Below the pieces are notes generated by a model. The model did not search any database. It saw only the letters and a list, made by a program, of their open reading frames with translations, and was not told the origin of the DNA. A stretch of 64,000 bases of DNA from Arthrobacter sp. V1I7. GTDB taxonomy: Bacteria > Actinomycetota > Actinomycetes > Actinomycetales > Micrococcaceae. Of this stretch, positions 51,817 through 60,765 are shown piece by piece (position 1 is the stretch's first letter; each line of letters opens with the position of its first letter). The translations under genes were made by a program, and so were the position numbers. The stretch spans positions 682,001 to 746,000 of the forward strand of contig NZ_JAUSYS010000001.1 of assembly GCF_030817015.1 (NCBI RefSeq), read 5' to 3'.

Positions 51817-52107
51817 TCAGCCGTTCATGGGGCCTTCGGCGTGGATGTTACCCGCGCCGGAACCCACGATCGTCACGGTGCACCGGACAATGAGTCCGCC
51901 GGGGGCGGACTCCACTTCGACCAGGGTCTCGCCCTGTTCGATCACCGCGTACTTTTCCGTCCCGGATTCCACGTCGAAACCGCGCGCGGCGGCGTCCTGT
52001 TTCGCGTTCGCCAGCGCGGCCTCCCGGAGCCTGTCCAGGTAACCCGGCTCGTCCGCCCGGGACCTGTCGCCGAACGACCAGCCGAAGAGCTTCCCGGTTT
52101 CCTCCAT
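51817..52107 (-). CDS. Small hypothetical protein
   Basis: 96 residues, soluble, no signal peptide. A helical N-terminal half (GYLDRLREAALANAKQDAAA) is followed by a strand-rich half (YAVIEQGETLVEVES, GLIVRCTVTIVGSG). Codon use matches neighbours and nothing overlaps it, so it is probably real. I do not recognise the family. It lies 53 bp upstream of the DUF1206 gene on the same strand. Confidence 0.6.
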   Translation of the reverse strand: MEETGKLFGWSFGDRSRADEPGYLDRLREAALANAKQDAAARGFDVESGTEKYAVIEQGETLVEVESAPGGLIVRCTVTIVGSGAGNIHAEGPMNG

Positions 52108-52168
52108 GGCCCGATCTTACGCGCAGGCGCCGCGCTTCCGGGGTTTGGCAGCGTACTTCGATCAGTAC

Positions 52169-52196
52169 TACCAAGATGTTGGTAAGTGTGCTTACC
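52169..52196. promoter_or_regulatory. Two overlapping perfect palindromes, candidate operator
   Basis: TACCAA-gatg-TTGGTA (52169-52184) overlaps GGTAAG-tgtg-CTTACC (52181-52196). Both have perfect 6-bp arms and 4-bp centres and their axes are 12 bp apart. They lie in the divergent region between the genes at 52107 and 52303. This is the shape of a TetR/PadR-type double operator; no regulator gene is adjacent. Confidence 0.6.
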
Positions 52197-52302
52197 ATGA
52201 CCAGATCATGCCCCCGTTCTGGACATGCCTCAGGCGGCAACAACAGTGCCAACGGCTGCCGCCGGAATTCCGGATCCGACCAAACACGATAGGAAGCTCA
52301 AC

Positions 52303-52839
52303 ATGGCAGGTAATCTTGTTGCCCGATCCATTCACGACCTGACGGCGGGCGCCTGGTTCGGCGGCTCGCTGATGGGCGCCATCGGGCTGAACGGCGCCGC
52401 GGCGGAAGCCAAGGACCCCGCGGAACGAACCCGGCTGTCGAGCCTTGGCTGGAAGAAGTGGGCCCCGTTCCAGGCGGCCGCCTTCGGCGCGCACATCCTC
52501 GCCGGCCTGGCTATCATCTGGGAGAACAAGGACCGGATGGCAAAGCAGGAGGGCGTCACCAGGGTGACAATCTACAAGTCCATCGTCACCCTCGCCGGCG
52601 CCGCCGCGACGCTGTGCGCGGGCCTGCAGGGCGCCAAGGTCGAGAAGCTGGCCAGTGAGGGGGCTGAAGGTGCAACGGAACCCAAGCCCGGCGCGTCCGA
52701 CGAACTCCGTTCCGCGCAGCAGCAGTTGAAGGTGCTGCAGTGGGCGATCCCGGTGTTTGCCGGCTGGGTGATCTTGCTCGGGGCCAAGCACGGCGAAATG
52801 CAGCGCCCCAAGAACGTCTTCCAGGGCCTCTCACGCTGA
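52303..52839 (+). CDS. Hypothetical membrane protein
   Basis: 178 residues. Hydrophobic stretches are at GAWFGGSLMGAIGLNG, AFGAHILAGLAIIWE, IVTLAGAAATLCAG and AIPVFAGWVILLGA, so three or four membrane segments are likely. A charged, Lys/Glu-rich linker lies at about residues 115-140. AGGAAG precedes the ATG at 52303; an in-frame GTG/ATG-like extension to 52225 overlaps the operator leader and is not favoured. I do not recognise the family. A double palindrome at 52169 may control it. Confidence 0.65.
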   Translation: MAGNLVARSIHDLTAGAWFGGSLMGAIGLNGAAAEAKDPAERTRLSSLGWKKWAPFQAAAFGAHILAGLAIIWENKDRMAKQEGVTRVTIYKSIVTLAGAAATLCAGLQGAKVEKLASEGAEGATEPKPGASDELRSAQQQLKVLQWAIPVFAGWVILLGAKHGEMQRPKNVFQGLSR

Positions 52840-52869
52840 TCCGCGGCCGCACCCATCCCGGCTGAAACA

Positions 52870-52935
52870 CAAAGGCCTCCGGGAGGAACTCAAAGGCCCC
52901 CGGGCGGAACATCAGTTCCGGCCTGGAGGCCTTTG
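52870..52935. terminator. Bidirectional terminator between convergent genes
   Basis: CAAAGGCCTCC (52870-52880) pairs perfectly with GGAGGCCTTTG (52925-52935), and GGAAC pairs with GTTCC inside. The left half is a 20-bp imperfect direct repeat (CAAAGGCCTCCGGGAGGAAC, then CAAAGGCCCCCGGGCGGAAC), so the stem may have been renewed by duplication. Confidence 0.75.
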
Positions 52936-52944
52936 ATCGTGCCG

Positions 52945-52970
52945 GGCCCCTGCTGCTGGGCGCAGGGGCC
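52945..52970. terminator. Second hairpin following the terminator
   Basis: GGCCCCTGC (52945-52953) and GCAGGGGCC (52962-52970) form a perfect 9-bp stem with an 8-nt loop. From its position it may back up the preceding terminator for the GntR gene on the minus strand. The remaining 116 bp up to the GntR stop show no gene. Confidence 0.6.
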
Positions 52971-53086
52971 GGCCGTCCCCTCGGCGTTGACGGGCGCCGA
53001 TGTCAACTGCAGTCCAGCAGCAAAGCCGCATCTGACAGACCGCTGGGATTGAGCATCTTCCCGCGACCTTGGGAAACCCTTGGACA

Positions 53087-53767
53087 CTACTCCCGGAGCC
53101 ACTCCGCGCAGGAATTCAGGTTCCGGGTGACGCTCTCGACGGCGGCTGCCTCGTCCCGCGCGGCGATGGCCTCCAGCAGCTCGCCGTGGCCCTGGTGCGG
53201 CAGCCCGTTGAACCCTCCCCGGCGCTGTTGCCGGAGGAGATCAGCGTGGAAAACGACGCCGAAGCTGGCATACAGCTCATGCAGCAGCGGATTGGCGGAC
53301 GCCTTGGCCACCATCACATGGAAGTCCCAATCGGCACGGGCCCAGGCGGAATAGTCTTCAGCAAGCCAGGCGACGCGGCCTATGGCGAGCAGTTCCTGCA
53401 TGGCGGCGACGTCGCCGGCCGTCGCATGGCGGGCCGCGAGCCGGGCCGCTTGAGTGTCGAGTGCCACGCGGACCTCAAGGATGTGCTCCTCGGAATGGTC
53501 CTGGTACATCCGCCGCGCGGCGCCCGAGATCTCGCTGGTGGCCCGGACGTAGGTGCCGTCCCCGCGGCGGACGTCGAGCATGCCGCTGTGGGCAAGTGCC
53601 TTGATCGCCTCGCGCAGGGTGCCGCGGGAGACGCCGAGGGCCGCCATCAGCTCCGGTTCCGCCGGGATGCGCTGCTGCAGCGGCCATTCCCCCGAATGGA
53701 TGAGCACTCGCAGCTTGGCGGTGATCTCCTCGACCAGCGGGGGCCGGTGCGATGCGGTGAGCGTCAT
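53087..53767 (-). CDS. FadR/GntR-family transcriptional regulator
   Basis: 226 residues. The winged helix is LVEEITAKLRVLIHSGEWPL, RIPAEPELMAALGVSRGTLR and EAIKALAHSGMLDVRRGDGT; the all-helical FCD ligand domain follows (LEVRVALDTQAARLAARHAT, ADWDFHVMVAKASANPLLHE), with metal-binding Asp/His residues of that family. The ATG at 53767 overlaps the stop of the MFS gene upstream (ATGA), so the regulator is the second gene of a two-gene operon and probably controls it; a candidate operator lies at 55074-55088. Confidence 0.92.
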   Translation of the reverse strand: MTLTASHRPPLVEEITAKLRVLIHSGEWPLQQRIPAEPELMAALGVSRGTLREAIKALAHSGMLDVRRGDGTYVRATSEISGAARRMYQDHSEEHILEVRVALDTQAARLAARHATAGDVAAMQELLAIGRVAWLAEDYSAWARADWDFHVMVAKASANPLLHELYASFGVVFHADLLRQQRRGGFNGLPHQGHGELLEAIAARDEAAAVESVTRNLNSCAEWLRE

Positions 53768-55062
53768 CGCCGGATCCTTTCGGCAGACGGCGGGACCGCG
53801 GACGGCGGGACCGCGGACGGCGGCGGCGTGGGCCGCAGCTCCTTGGACCGGGCCGTGAGGAGATGGCCCACGGCGATCTGGCCGAGGGCCACCGCCAGCA
53901 GCAGGATCAACGGCAGCATCCAGGAACCGGTGGCGCTGTGCAGCATTCCCATGCCGAAAGGACCGAGGGTCGCCAACAGATACCCCGCGGACTGTGCCAC
54001 GGTGGACAGCGCGGTGGTCTCCGCGGTGGTACGGCCGCTGCGGCTGATCATCACCATGACCAGGGGGAAGATGCCGAGCCCCAAGCCGAGCAGCACCGCC
54101 GTGAGCGGAGCCCAGTCGACCGGCAGGACCAGCATCGCCAGGACGCCGAGCGCCATGGTCACGGTGGCCAGATAGAACGCGGTCCGCAGCATCCGTGGTC
54201 GGGAGCCGATTCCGACCAGGACCATGCCGGCGGGGACGGACACGAGCTGCATCAGCCCGAACATCAGCCCGCTGCCGGAGGGAGTCATTCCCATCGTCAC
54301 CAGCAGGTAAGGGAACCAGCTGAGCACCGCGTAGGCCAGGAATGCCTGCACGGTGAAGCCGAGGGTGATCAGGGCCCCGGTACGGGTGCGCAGCAGGGGC
54401 CAGGGCGCCACCCGGGCTGCCTTGACCGCGGAGGCATTGCGGTGGGCATACAGCGCAATCGGGAGAAAGCCGAGGCACGCGGACAGGGCCAGGAAGCCGA
54501 TCGCCCCGAGCCCCGCGGAGGCCGATCCCAGCCCCTGCGCCACGGGGACGATCAGCACGGCGACGACCGTGGCGCCCGTGGTCATCGTCACCGTGTAGAG
54601 GGCCGTCATGAGCGACGTGCGGTCCGCGAAGTGCACCCTGATGAAGGACGGCATCGCCACGTTGCAGACGGCCAGCCCGGACATACCCACCACGGTCCCC
54701 GCCAGCAGCATCCCGGTGGACGGAACGCCGCGAAGCAACAGGCCCGCGGCCAGCATCACGAGGGAAAGCAGGATGGCCTTCTCAAGCCCGAGGCGCCGGG
54801 TGAGCCAGGACGTGGCGGCGCCGGCCACCGCGAAACACAGCGTCGGGATCGAGGGGATGACGGCGGCGGTCAGCGGCCCGTAGCCCAGGACTGCCTGCAG
54901 GTCGTGAAGCAAGGCTGCCGCCCCGGTGATTCCGGCCCGCAGGTTGAGCCCGATCAGCACGAGCGCGACGACGCCGGCCACGACCGCGCCCCGCGGCCGG
55001 CGCGATGCCGGGGACCCTCCGGTCTCGGGAAGGACGGACGTTGCTGTGTTGTTGCTAGCCAT
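53764..55062 (-). CDS. MFS transporter, CynX/NimT family
   Basis: 432 residues with 12 predicted helices. Marks of the CynX/NimT group: VLIGLNLRAGITGAAALLHD near the N-terminus, SIPTLCFAVAGAATSWLTRR and the middle GLMQLVSVPAGMVLVGIGSR. Substrates of this group are diverse (cyanate, nitroimidazoles, other efflux). The C-terminus ends in a PPSAV repeat encoded by 15-bp tandem units. On the minus strand TAACCT (55074-55069) ends 6 nt before the ATG, suggesting a leaderless mRNA, and a palindrome abuts it. It is cotranscribed with the GntR gene. Confidence 0.9.
   Translation of the reverse strand: MASNNTATSVLPETGGSPASRRPRGAVVAGVVALVLIGLNLRAGITGAAALLHDLQAVLGYGPLTAAVIPSIPTLCFAVAGAATSWLTRRLGLEKAILLSLVMLAAGLLLRGVPSTGMLLAGTVVGMSGLAVCNVAMPSFIRVHFADRTSLMTALYTVTMTTGATVVAVLIVPVAQGLGSASAGLGAIGFLALSACLGFLPIALYAHRNASAVKAARVAPWPLLRTRTGALITLGFTVQAFLAYAVLSWFPYLLVTMGMTPSGSGLMFGLMQLVSVPAGMVLVGIGSRPRMLRTAFYLATVTMALGVLAMLVLPVDWAPLTAVLLGLGLGIFPLVMVMISRSGRTTAETTALSTVAQSAGYLLATLGPFGMGMLHSATGSWMLPLILLLAVALGQIAVGHLLTARSKELRPTPPPSAVPPSAVPPSAERIRR
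53783..53827 (-). repeat. Three 15-bp units at the 3' end of the MFS gene
   Basis: GCAGACGGCGGGACC, GCGGACGGCGGGACC and GCGGACGGCGGCGGC follow one another at 53783, 53798 and 53813. They encode the repeated PPSAV tail of the transporter. Being a multiple of three, copy changes stay in frame. Confidence 0.8.
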
Positions 55063-55068
55063 GCCTAA

Positions 55069-55088
55069 AGGTTAGACGTTTGATGTCT
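55069..55088 (-). promoter_or_regulatory. -10 box and candidate GntR operator of the MFS-GntR operon
   Basis: On the minus strand AGACAT-CAA-ACGTCT (55088-55074) is a near-perfect palindrome (AGACRT half-sites, 5 of 6 matching) that ends where the -10 box TAACCT (55074-55069) begins. A repressor bound here would block the promoter. Autoregulation by the FadR/GntR protein of the operon is inferred. Confidence 0.5.
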
Positions 55089-55115
55089 GTGCACCCTACT
55101 TTGGTGAGGTAGGCC

Positions 55116-56573
55116 TCAGCGTGACGTTTGTCCGTACGGGTGGCGCGCGCCGAGCCGCTGCACGGCCAGCGCCAGCCACAGCTGCACACGGTCCGGCGTC
55201 TGGGCCGGGTCATAGCCGGTCAGTTCGGTGATCTGGGCGAGCCGGTAGCGGACGGTATTCCGGTGCAGCGTGAGGTCCTCGGCGACGGCGGCTACCGAGC
55301 CGTTGTTGCCGAGGTAGCTTTCCAGGGTGTTCATCAGCTCCGCCCCGTGCGCGGCGTCGAAACTGCGGAGCGGATTCAGGGATTCGTTCGCCATATCGGC
55401 CAGCGGCACATCCTCGCTGGCCAGCAGCAGCGAGGTCAGGCTGAGCCGCTCGGGTTCGTTGACCGGCAGGCCGTGGCTGGCCGCGTCGCGGGCCTCGAAG
55501 TAGCTCCAGCGCAGGCCGTTGGGCTTTGTGTAGGCCCCGCCGATTCCGATTGTCGCGTGCAGCCCGGCCTCGGCCAGATGGTCGCTGAGGCTGCGGGCCA
55601 GCGCGCTGGCGCCGCTGCCGTCGTCGGGGATGACCGCGATCAGATCCTTTCCGACGACGGCGCTCACCGCCTTGTCCAGCGGCTGCGGCAGTGAGGTGCT
55701 TCCGAGCTGTTTGGAGTGCGCCGCCGATTCGGCGAGCAGCACCACGTTCTTGCGGGTGCTGTTGATGCCGATGCCGGCGAGCCGGCGGGTGGCCTCGCTG
55801 GGTTCAAGGGTTCCGTGGATTACATCCTCGAGGACCTGCCCGGCCAAAGCGCGCTGCGACTGCCGCTGCTTGACCATGTTGTTCAGCTCGACACTGATCA
55901 GGTTCTGGGCGTAGCCCACGATGCCGGAGTCTTCGAAGGGCTGCTTCAGCCAGAGGGTGCACGCATCGCGGCGGCCCGTGGGGATGGGGTAGGAGGCCCA
56001 GCCGTCCGCGCTGGGAGCGGGATTGCCGGCCACGCTGTTATAGAGCTGGGCGGTGAACTGGGTCAGCACAATCTCGGTGCGCAGCATCGAGCCGAGGTGC
56101 CTGAGGAGTTCGGCCAGGCCGCCGCCGGTCAGGAGGGCCCGGGCGAGGATCTGGTGCCCGGCGATGAGGCGCTCCAGCTTGCCGTAGTGGTCCGCGGACT
56201 GCGCGTCGGCCACGAGTTTACCAATCGCGATGAACGGGGTCTCGTAGGGGACCTCCACAACCGGCAGGCCCCAGCGGTTGGCCTCGGCGATCAGGGCCGG
56301 AGGCACGGCCTCGTGCGTCAACCCGATTCCGAAGCCGATTCCCACCGCGCCTGCCCTCTGGACCTGCCGGACGAAGCGACGCTGGTCCGCGGCGCTGCGC
56401 AGCCGCATACCGGTGGTGAGGACGAGTTCGCCGCCGTTGAGGAACCGCTGCGGGTCCTCCTGCTCGGTGACGGCCACCCAGAGGATGTCCCGGTGCGAGG
56501 TGGTTTCCGCGAGGCCTGCCTTGGTGAGCTTGAGGGAGGGGACCCCCAGCAGGGCGGCGAGTGAAATGGCCAT
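55116..56573 (-). CDS. PucR-family transcriptional regulator
   Basis: 485 residues: an N-terminal PucR ligand domain (LLGVPSLKLTKAGLAETTSH, then WVAVTEQEDPQRFLNGGELV), a middle GGDEF-like region and a C-terminal PucR helix-turn-helix (LESYLGNNGSVAAVAEDLTL, then HRNTVRYRLAQITELTGYDP). Divergent from the GABA/aminobutyraldehyde genes at 56716, it likely activates them in response to GABA or putrescine; this is positional inference. On the minus strand TATCCT ends 6 nt before the ATG, so the transcript may be leaderless. Confidence 0.92.
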   Translation of the reverse strand: MAISLAALLGVPSLKLTKAGLAETTSHRDILWVAVTEQEDPQRFLNGGELVLTTGMRLRSAADQRRFVRQVQRAGAVGIGFGIGLTHEAVPPALIAEANRWGLPVVEVPYETPFIAIGKLVADAQSADHYGKLERLIAGHQILARALLTGGGLAELLRHLGSMLRTEIVLTQFTAQLYNSVAGNPAPSADGWASYPIPTGRRDACTLWLKQPFEDSGIVGYAQNLISVELNNMVKQRQSQRALAGQVLEDVIHGTLEPSEATRRLAGIGINSTRKNVVLLAESAAHSKQLGSTSLPQPLDKAVSAVVGKDLIAVIPDDGSGASALARSLSDHLAEAGLHATIGIGGAYTKPNGLRWSYFEARDAASHGLPVNEPERLSLTSLLLASEDVPLADMANESLNPLRSFDAAHGAELMNTLESYLGNNGSVAAVAEDLTLHRNTVRYRLAQITELTGYDPAQTPDRVQLWLALAVQRLGARHPYGQTSR

Positions 56574-56715
56574 GGCTTCAGGATAGCCCGGGGCTGGGCA
56601 AGCGCACTAAACTCTCGCGCCCACGGTGTGCAGGTGACTATTCCCTGCGGAACAGCCCTGGCATAGGCTCGGAGCAGTCTCATTGGGCCCTTCAGCACGA
56701 AAGAGGTTGTACACC

Positions 56716-58146
<1,431 letters not shown>

Positions 58147-58212
58147 TCCGGATTCATGGCGCAATCGGGTAACCCGGCGCATCACCCCCCTCACGCTGAG
58201 AAAGGCTTTCCC

Positions 58213-59586
58213 ATGACCACCACCGCACATGACATCACCTACCGTCTTGAGCAGAAACGCCGAGTCCAGGCCGATTTCCCGGGCCCCAAGTCCCTCGCCC
58301 TGACCGCCCGCCGCAAGGCCGTCGTGGCCGCCGGCGTCGCGTCCAGTGTCCCCGTCTTCGTTGCCGACGCCGACGGCGGCATCATCCACGACGTCGACGG
58401 CAACTCCTTCATCGACCTCGGCTCCGGCATCGCCGTGACGAGCGTCGGCGCTTCGGATCCGGCCGTCGTCGGAGCCGTCAAGGAGGCCGTGGAGCACTTC
58501 ACCCACACCTGTTTCATGGTCACTCCGTACGAAGGCTATGTCGCCGTCGCCGAGCAGCTGAACCGTCTCACCCCCGGCGACCACGAGAAGCGCACGGTGC
58601 TCTTCAACTCCGGTGCCGAGGCCGTGGAAAACGCCGTCAAGGTGGCCCGCCTGGCCACCGGCCGGGTCGCCGTCGTCGCGTTCGACCACGCCTACCACGG
58701 CCGCACCAACCTGACCATGGCGCTGACCGCCAAGGCCATGCCGTACAAAACCAACTTCGGCCCGTTCGCGCCCGAGGTCTACCGGATGCCGATGAGCTAC
58801 CCGTACCGCGAGGAAAACCCGGAGATCACCGGTGCCGAGGCCGCCAAGCGCGCCATCACCATGATCGAGAAGCAGATCGGCGGCGAGCAGGTTGCCGCGA
58901 TCATCATCGAGCCCATCCAGGGCGAGGGCGGCTTCATTGTCCCCGCCGAGGGTTTCCTCCCCGCGCTGGCGGCCTGGGCCAAGGACAAGGGCATCGTCTT
59001 CATCGCCGATGAGGTCCAGTCCGGCTTCTGCCGCACGGGCGAATGGTTCGCCGTGAACCACGAAGGTGTGGTCCCGGACATCATCACGATGGCCAAGGGC
59101 ATCGCCGGCGGCATGCCGCTGTCCGCGATCACCGGCCGGGCAGACCTGCTCGACGCCGTCCACCCGGGCGGCCTCGGCGGCACCTACGGCGGCAACCCGG
59201 TAGCGTGCGCCGCGGCGCTGGCCTCGATCGGCTCGATGGAGCAGTACGACCTCAACGGCCGCGCCCGGCACATCGAGGAGCTCGCCCTCGGCAGGATGCG
59301 GGACCTCGCAGCTGAGCTTTCTGAGCGTTCCGGGCGTTCCGTGATCGGGGACGTCCGCGGCCGCGGCGCCATGCTCGCGATCGAACTGGTCCAGGCCGGG
59401 TCCAAGGAACCGAACCCGGAACTGACCAAGGCCGTCGCAGCTCACTGCCTCAAGGAGGGTGTCATCATCCTCACCTGCGGCACCTACGGCAATGTCATCC
59501 GGCTGCTCCCGCCGCTGGTCATCAGCGACGAGCTGCTGCTGGACGGACTTGAGGTCCTAGCCGCGGCCATCAAGGCCAACGCCTGA
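58213..59586 (+). CDS. gabT: 4-Aminobutyrate--2-oxoglutarate aminotransferase
   Basis: 457-residue class III PLP aminotransferase converting GABA to succinate semialdehyde. Marks: NSFIDLGSGIAVTSVGASDP, VLFNSGAEAVENAVKVARLA (cofactor phosphate site), FDHAYHGRTNLTMALTAKAM, the Asp of FIADEVQSGFCRTGEWFA and the Schiff-base Lys of ITMAKGIAGGMPLSAITG (about residue 296). GAGAAAGG precedes the ATG at 58213. No succinate-semialdehyde dehydrogenase or GABA permease follows inside the window. A strong terminator lies 64 bp downstream. Confidence 0.94.
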   Translation: MTTTAHDITYRLEQKRRVQADFPGPKSLALTARRKAVVAAGVASSVPVFVADADGGIIHDVDGNSFIDLGSGIAVTSVGASDPAVVGAVKEAVEHFTHTCFMVTPYEGYVAVAEQLNRLTPGDHEKRTVLFNSGAEAVENAVKVARLATGRVAVVAFDHAYHGRTNLTMALTAKAMPYKTNFGPFAPEVYRMPMSYPYREENPEITGAEAAKRAITMIEKQIGGEQVAAIIIEPIQGEGGFIVPAEGFLPALAAWAKDKGIVFIADEVQSGFCRTGEWFAVNHEGVVPDIITMAKGIAGGMPLSAITGRADLLDAVHPGGLGGTYGGNPVACAAALASIGSMEQYDLNGRARHIEELALGRMRDLAAELSERSGRSVIGDVRGRGAMLAIELVQAGSKEPNPELTKAVAAHCLKEGVIILTCGTYGNVIRLLPPLVISDELLLDGLEVLAAAIKANA

Positions 59587-59649
59587 CAAACACCGCACGC
59601 CCGGCCGGGCCCTGACGACAGGCAGGCCAGCGGGCAGGCAGGCCGGCGG

Positions 59650-59680
59650 AAGAGCCGCGGACCACGGGTCCGCGGCTCTT
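59650..59680. terminator. Perfect GC-rich terminator after gabT
   Basis: AAGAGCCGCGGACC (59650-59663), loop ACG, GGTCCGCGGCTCTT (59667-59680), then CTCCG: a 14-bp perfect stem with A/T at the base on both sides, so it can serve gabT and the convergent lipoprotein gene. Confidence 0.9.
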
Positions 59681-59733
59681 CTCCGTGCCCGGACACATCG
59701 TCCGGGCGGGCTACGTCCGCCAGCCATTTCAGT

Positions 59734-59784
59734 GCTGTCATTTCCACGCTGCTATTTCCACCCTGTTATTTCCACTATTTCCAC
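59734..59784 (-). repeat. 14-bp tandem repeat at the 3' end of the lipoprotein gene
   Basis: GCTGTCATTTCCAC (59734), GCTGCTATTTCCAC (59748), CCTGTTATTTCCAC (59762) and a partial TATTTCCAC (59776). The lipoprotein stop codon (59775-59777) lies at the junction of the last two units. As 14 is not a multiple of three, changes in copy number would alter the C-terminus. Confidence 0.85.
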
Positions 59785-60566
59785 GGTGAAGCGTCCAGCT
59801 GGATGGCCACCACGTACAGGTGCTGGCCATGTTGGATCTTTTCGACCTCGTACACGCGCACCCGGGTCTCCGGGACGGTGGCCATCGAACGGCCGACGCC
59901 GAGTCCGTAGCTGAGCACCCCTTCGAAGTCGCCGGCCTGCGCATAGCCGGTGAGCGCCTTGTAGCCGATGCCGGGCGGGGGAGCGCTCTTGACGGTGCTC
60001 GCGGTGCCGTCCGCCGTGTGCGCCTGGGCGCCGCGGAACACCACCTTGAGGACGGCGCCGGCGCCCGGCAACGGGACGGGCAGTCCGCTGCCGTCGGCGA
60101 GCAGCTCGGGCACGAACTCGATGTCGTAGCTGGGGAAGCCTCCGTTGAAACGGAAGCTCATCTGGTCGTAGGGCGGGGTCTCGGACGGGTGCTGGCCCGC
60201 GCCGATCGCGTAGAGCGTGGGCAGCGGGGCCGCCGGCGGAGGTGCGATCGGCACCGGATTGCCGTGGGTGGCCTTGAACGTCCGGCCTGGCCCGGGCCAG
60301 GCCCAGTCGAGGGCGATCCTGCTGGCGATCACCTTGTCGCCGCTTTGCGGGGGCCCGATCTCGTCTGTGTCGCCGGGGGGAGCCGCCGTGGACGGAGCCG
60401 CTGTGGGCGTGCCAACCGGCGGGGACGGGGATGACGCAATTCCGGGCTGGCTGGTCCCGCCGGGCTGCGGTGAGGGCGGGGTGCAGGCGGTGAGAATCAG
60501 CAGCAGTCCCAGGATCCCCGCCCCGAAGTTCCTGGCCCGGAATTTCCGACCTCTGATCGCACTCAC
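59775..60566 (-). CDS. Lipoprotein with AMIN-like domain
   Basis: 263 residues, GTG start. A lipoprotein signal is clear: basic RGRKFRARNF, hydrophobic GAGILGLLLIL and lipobox LTAC (Cys about residue 28), followed by a Pro/Ser/Thr-rich spacer of about 60 residues. The globular part (RTFKATHGNPVPI, YDQMSFRFNGGFPSYDIEFV, LKVVFRGAQAHTADG, GVLSYGLGVGRSM) has the strand pattern of actinobacterial AMIN-like domains, thought to bind cell-wall polymers. It is divergent from the universal stress protein gene. A tandem repeat encodes its last residues. Confidence 0.75.
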   Translation of the reverse strand: MSAIRGRKFRARNFGAGILGLLLILTACTPPSPQPGGTSQPGIASSPSPPVGTPTAAPSTAAPPGDTDEIGPPQSGDKVIASRIALDWAWPGPGRTFKATHGNPVPIAPPPAAPLPTLYAIGAGQHPSETPPYDQMSFRFNGGFPSYDIEFVPELLADGSGLPVPLPGAGAVLKVVFRGAQAHTADGTASTVKSAPPPGIGYKALTGYAQAGDFEGVLSYGLGVGRSMATVPETRVRVYEVEKIQHGQHLYVVAIQLDASPWK

Positions 60567-60765
60567 ACTGAACTCCCCTCGACCGTCCCAGCCTAGGTCC
60601 GAAGAGATTCCCCCGCTCAGGGCCGAAAGTCACGGTGCCTTAGGGGTTGTTCGGCGCGGCGCTGGACTAGAGTCGTTCCTACCACCGCAGAAACGCAGAC
60701 CGGCCGATGTCGCCGGGAACCCCGGAGCAAACTGGCTACTGCCCCGACCCATAAGGGGTTCATCC

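Noticed and set aside
53863..55068. Open plus-strand frame of 401 codons opposite the MFS gene
   Set aside because: Its protein is composed mainly of His, Gln, Gly and Arg, a typical shadow composition, and it lacks any family motif, whereas the minus strand encodes a clear 12-helix transporter.
60669..60765. Riboswitch in the leader of the universal stress protein gene
   Set aside because: The leader is long and GC-rich with pairing potential, but I could not fit cobalamin, SAM or c-di-AMP riboswitch consensus elements to it.
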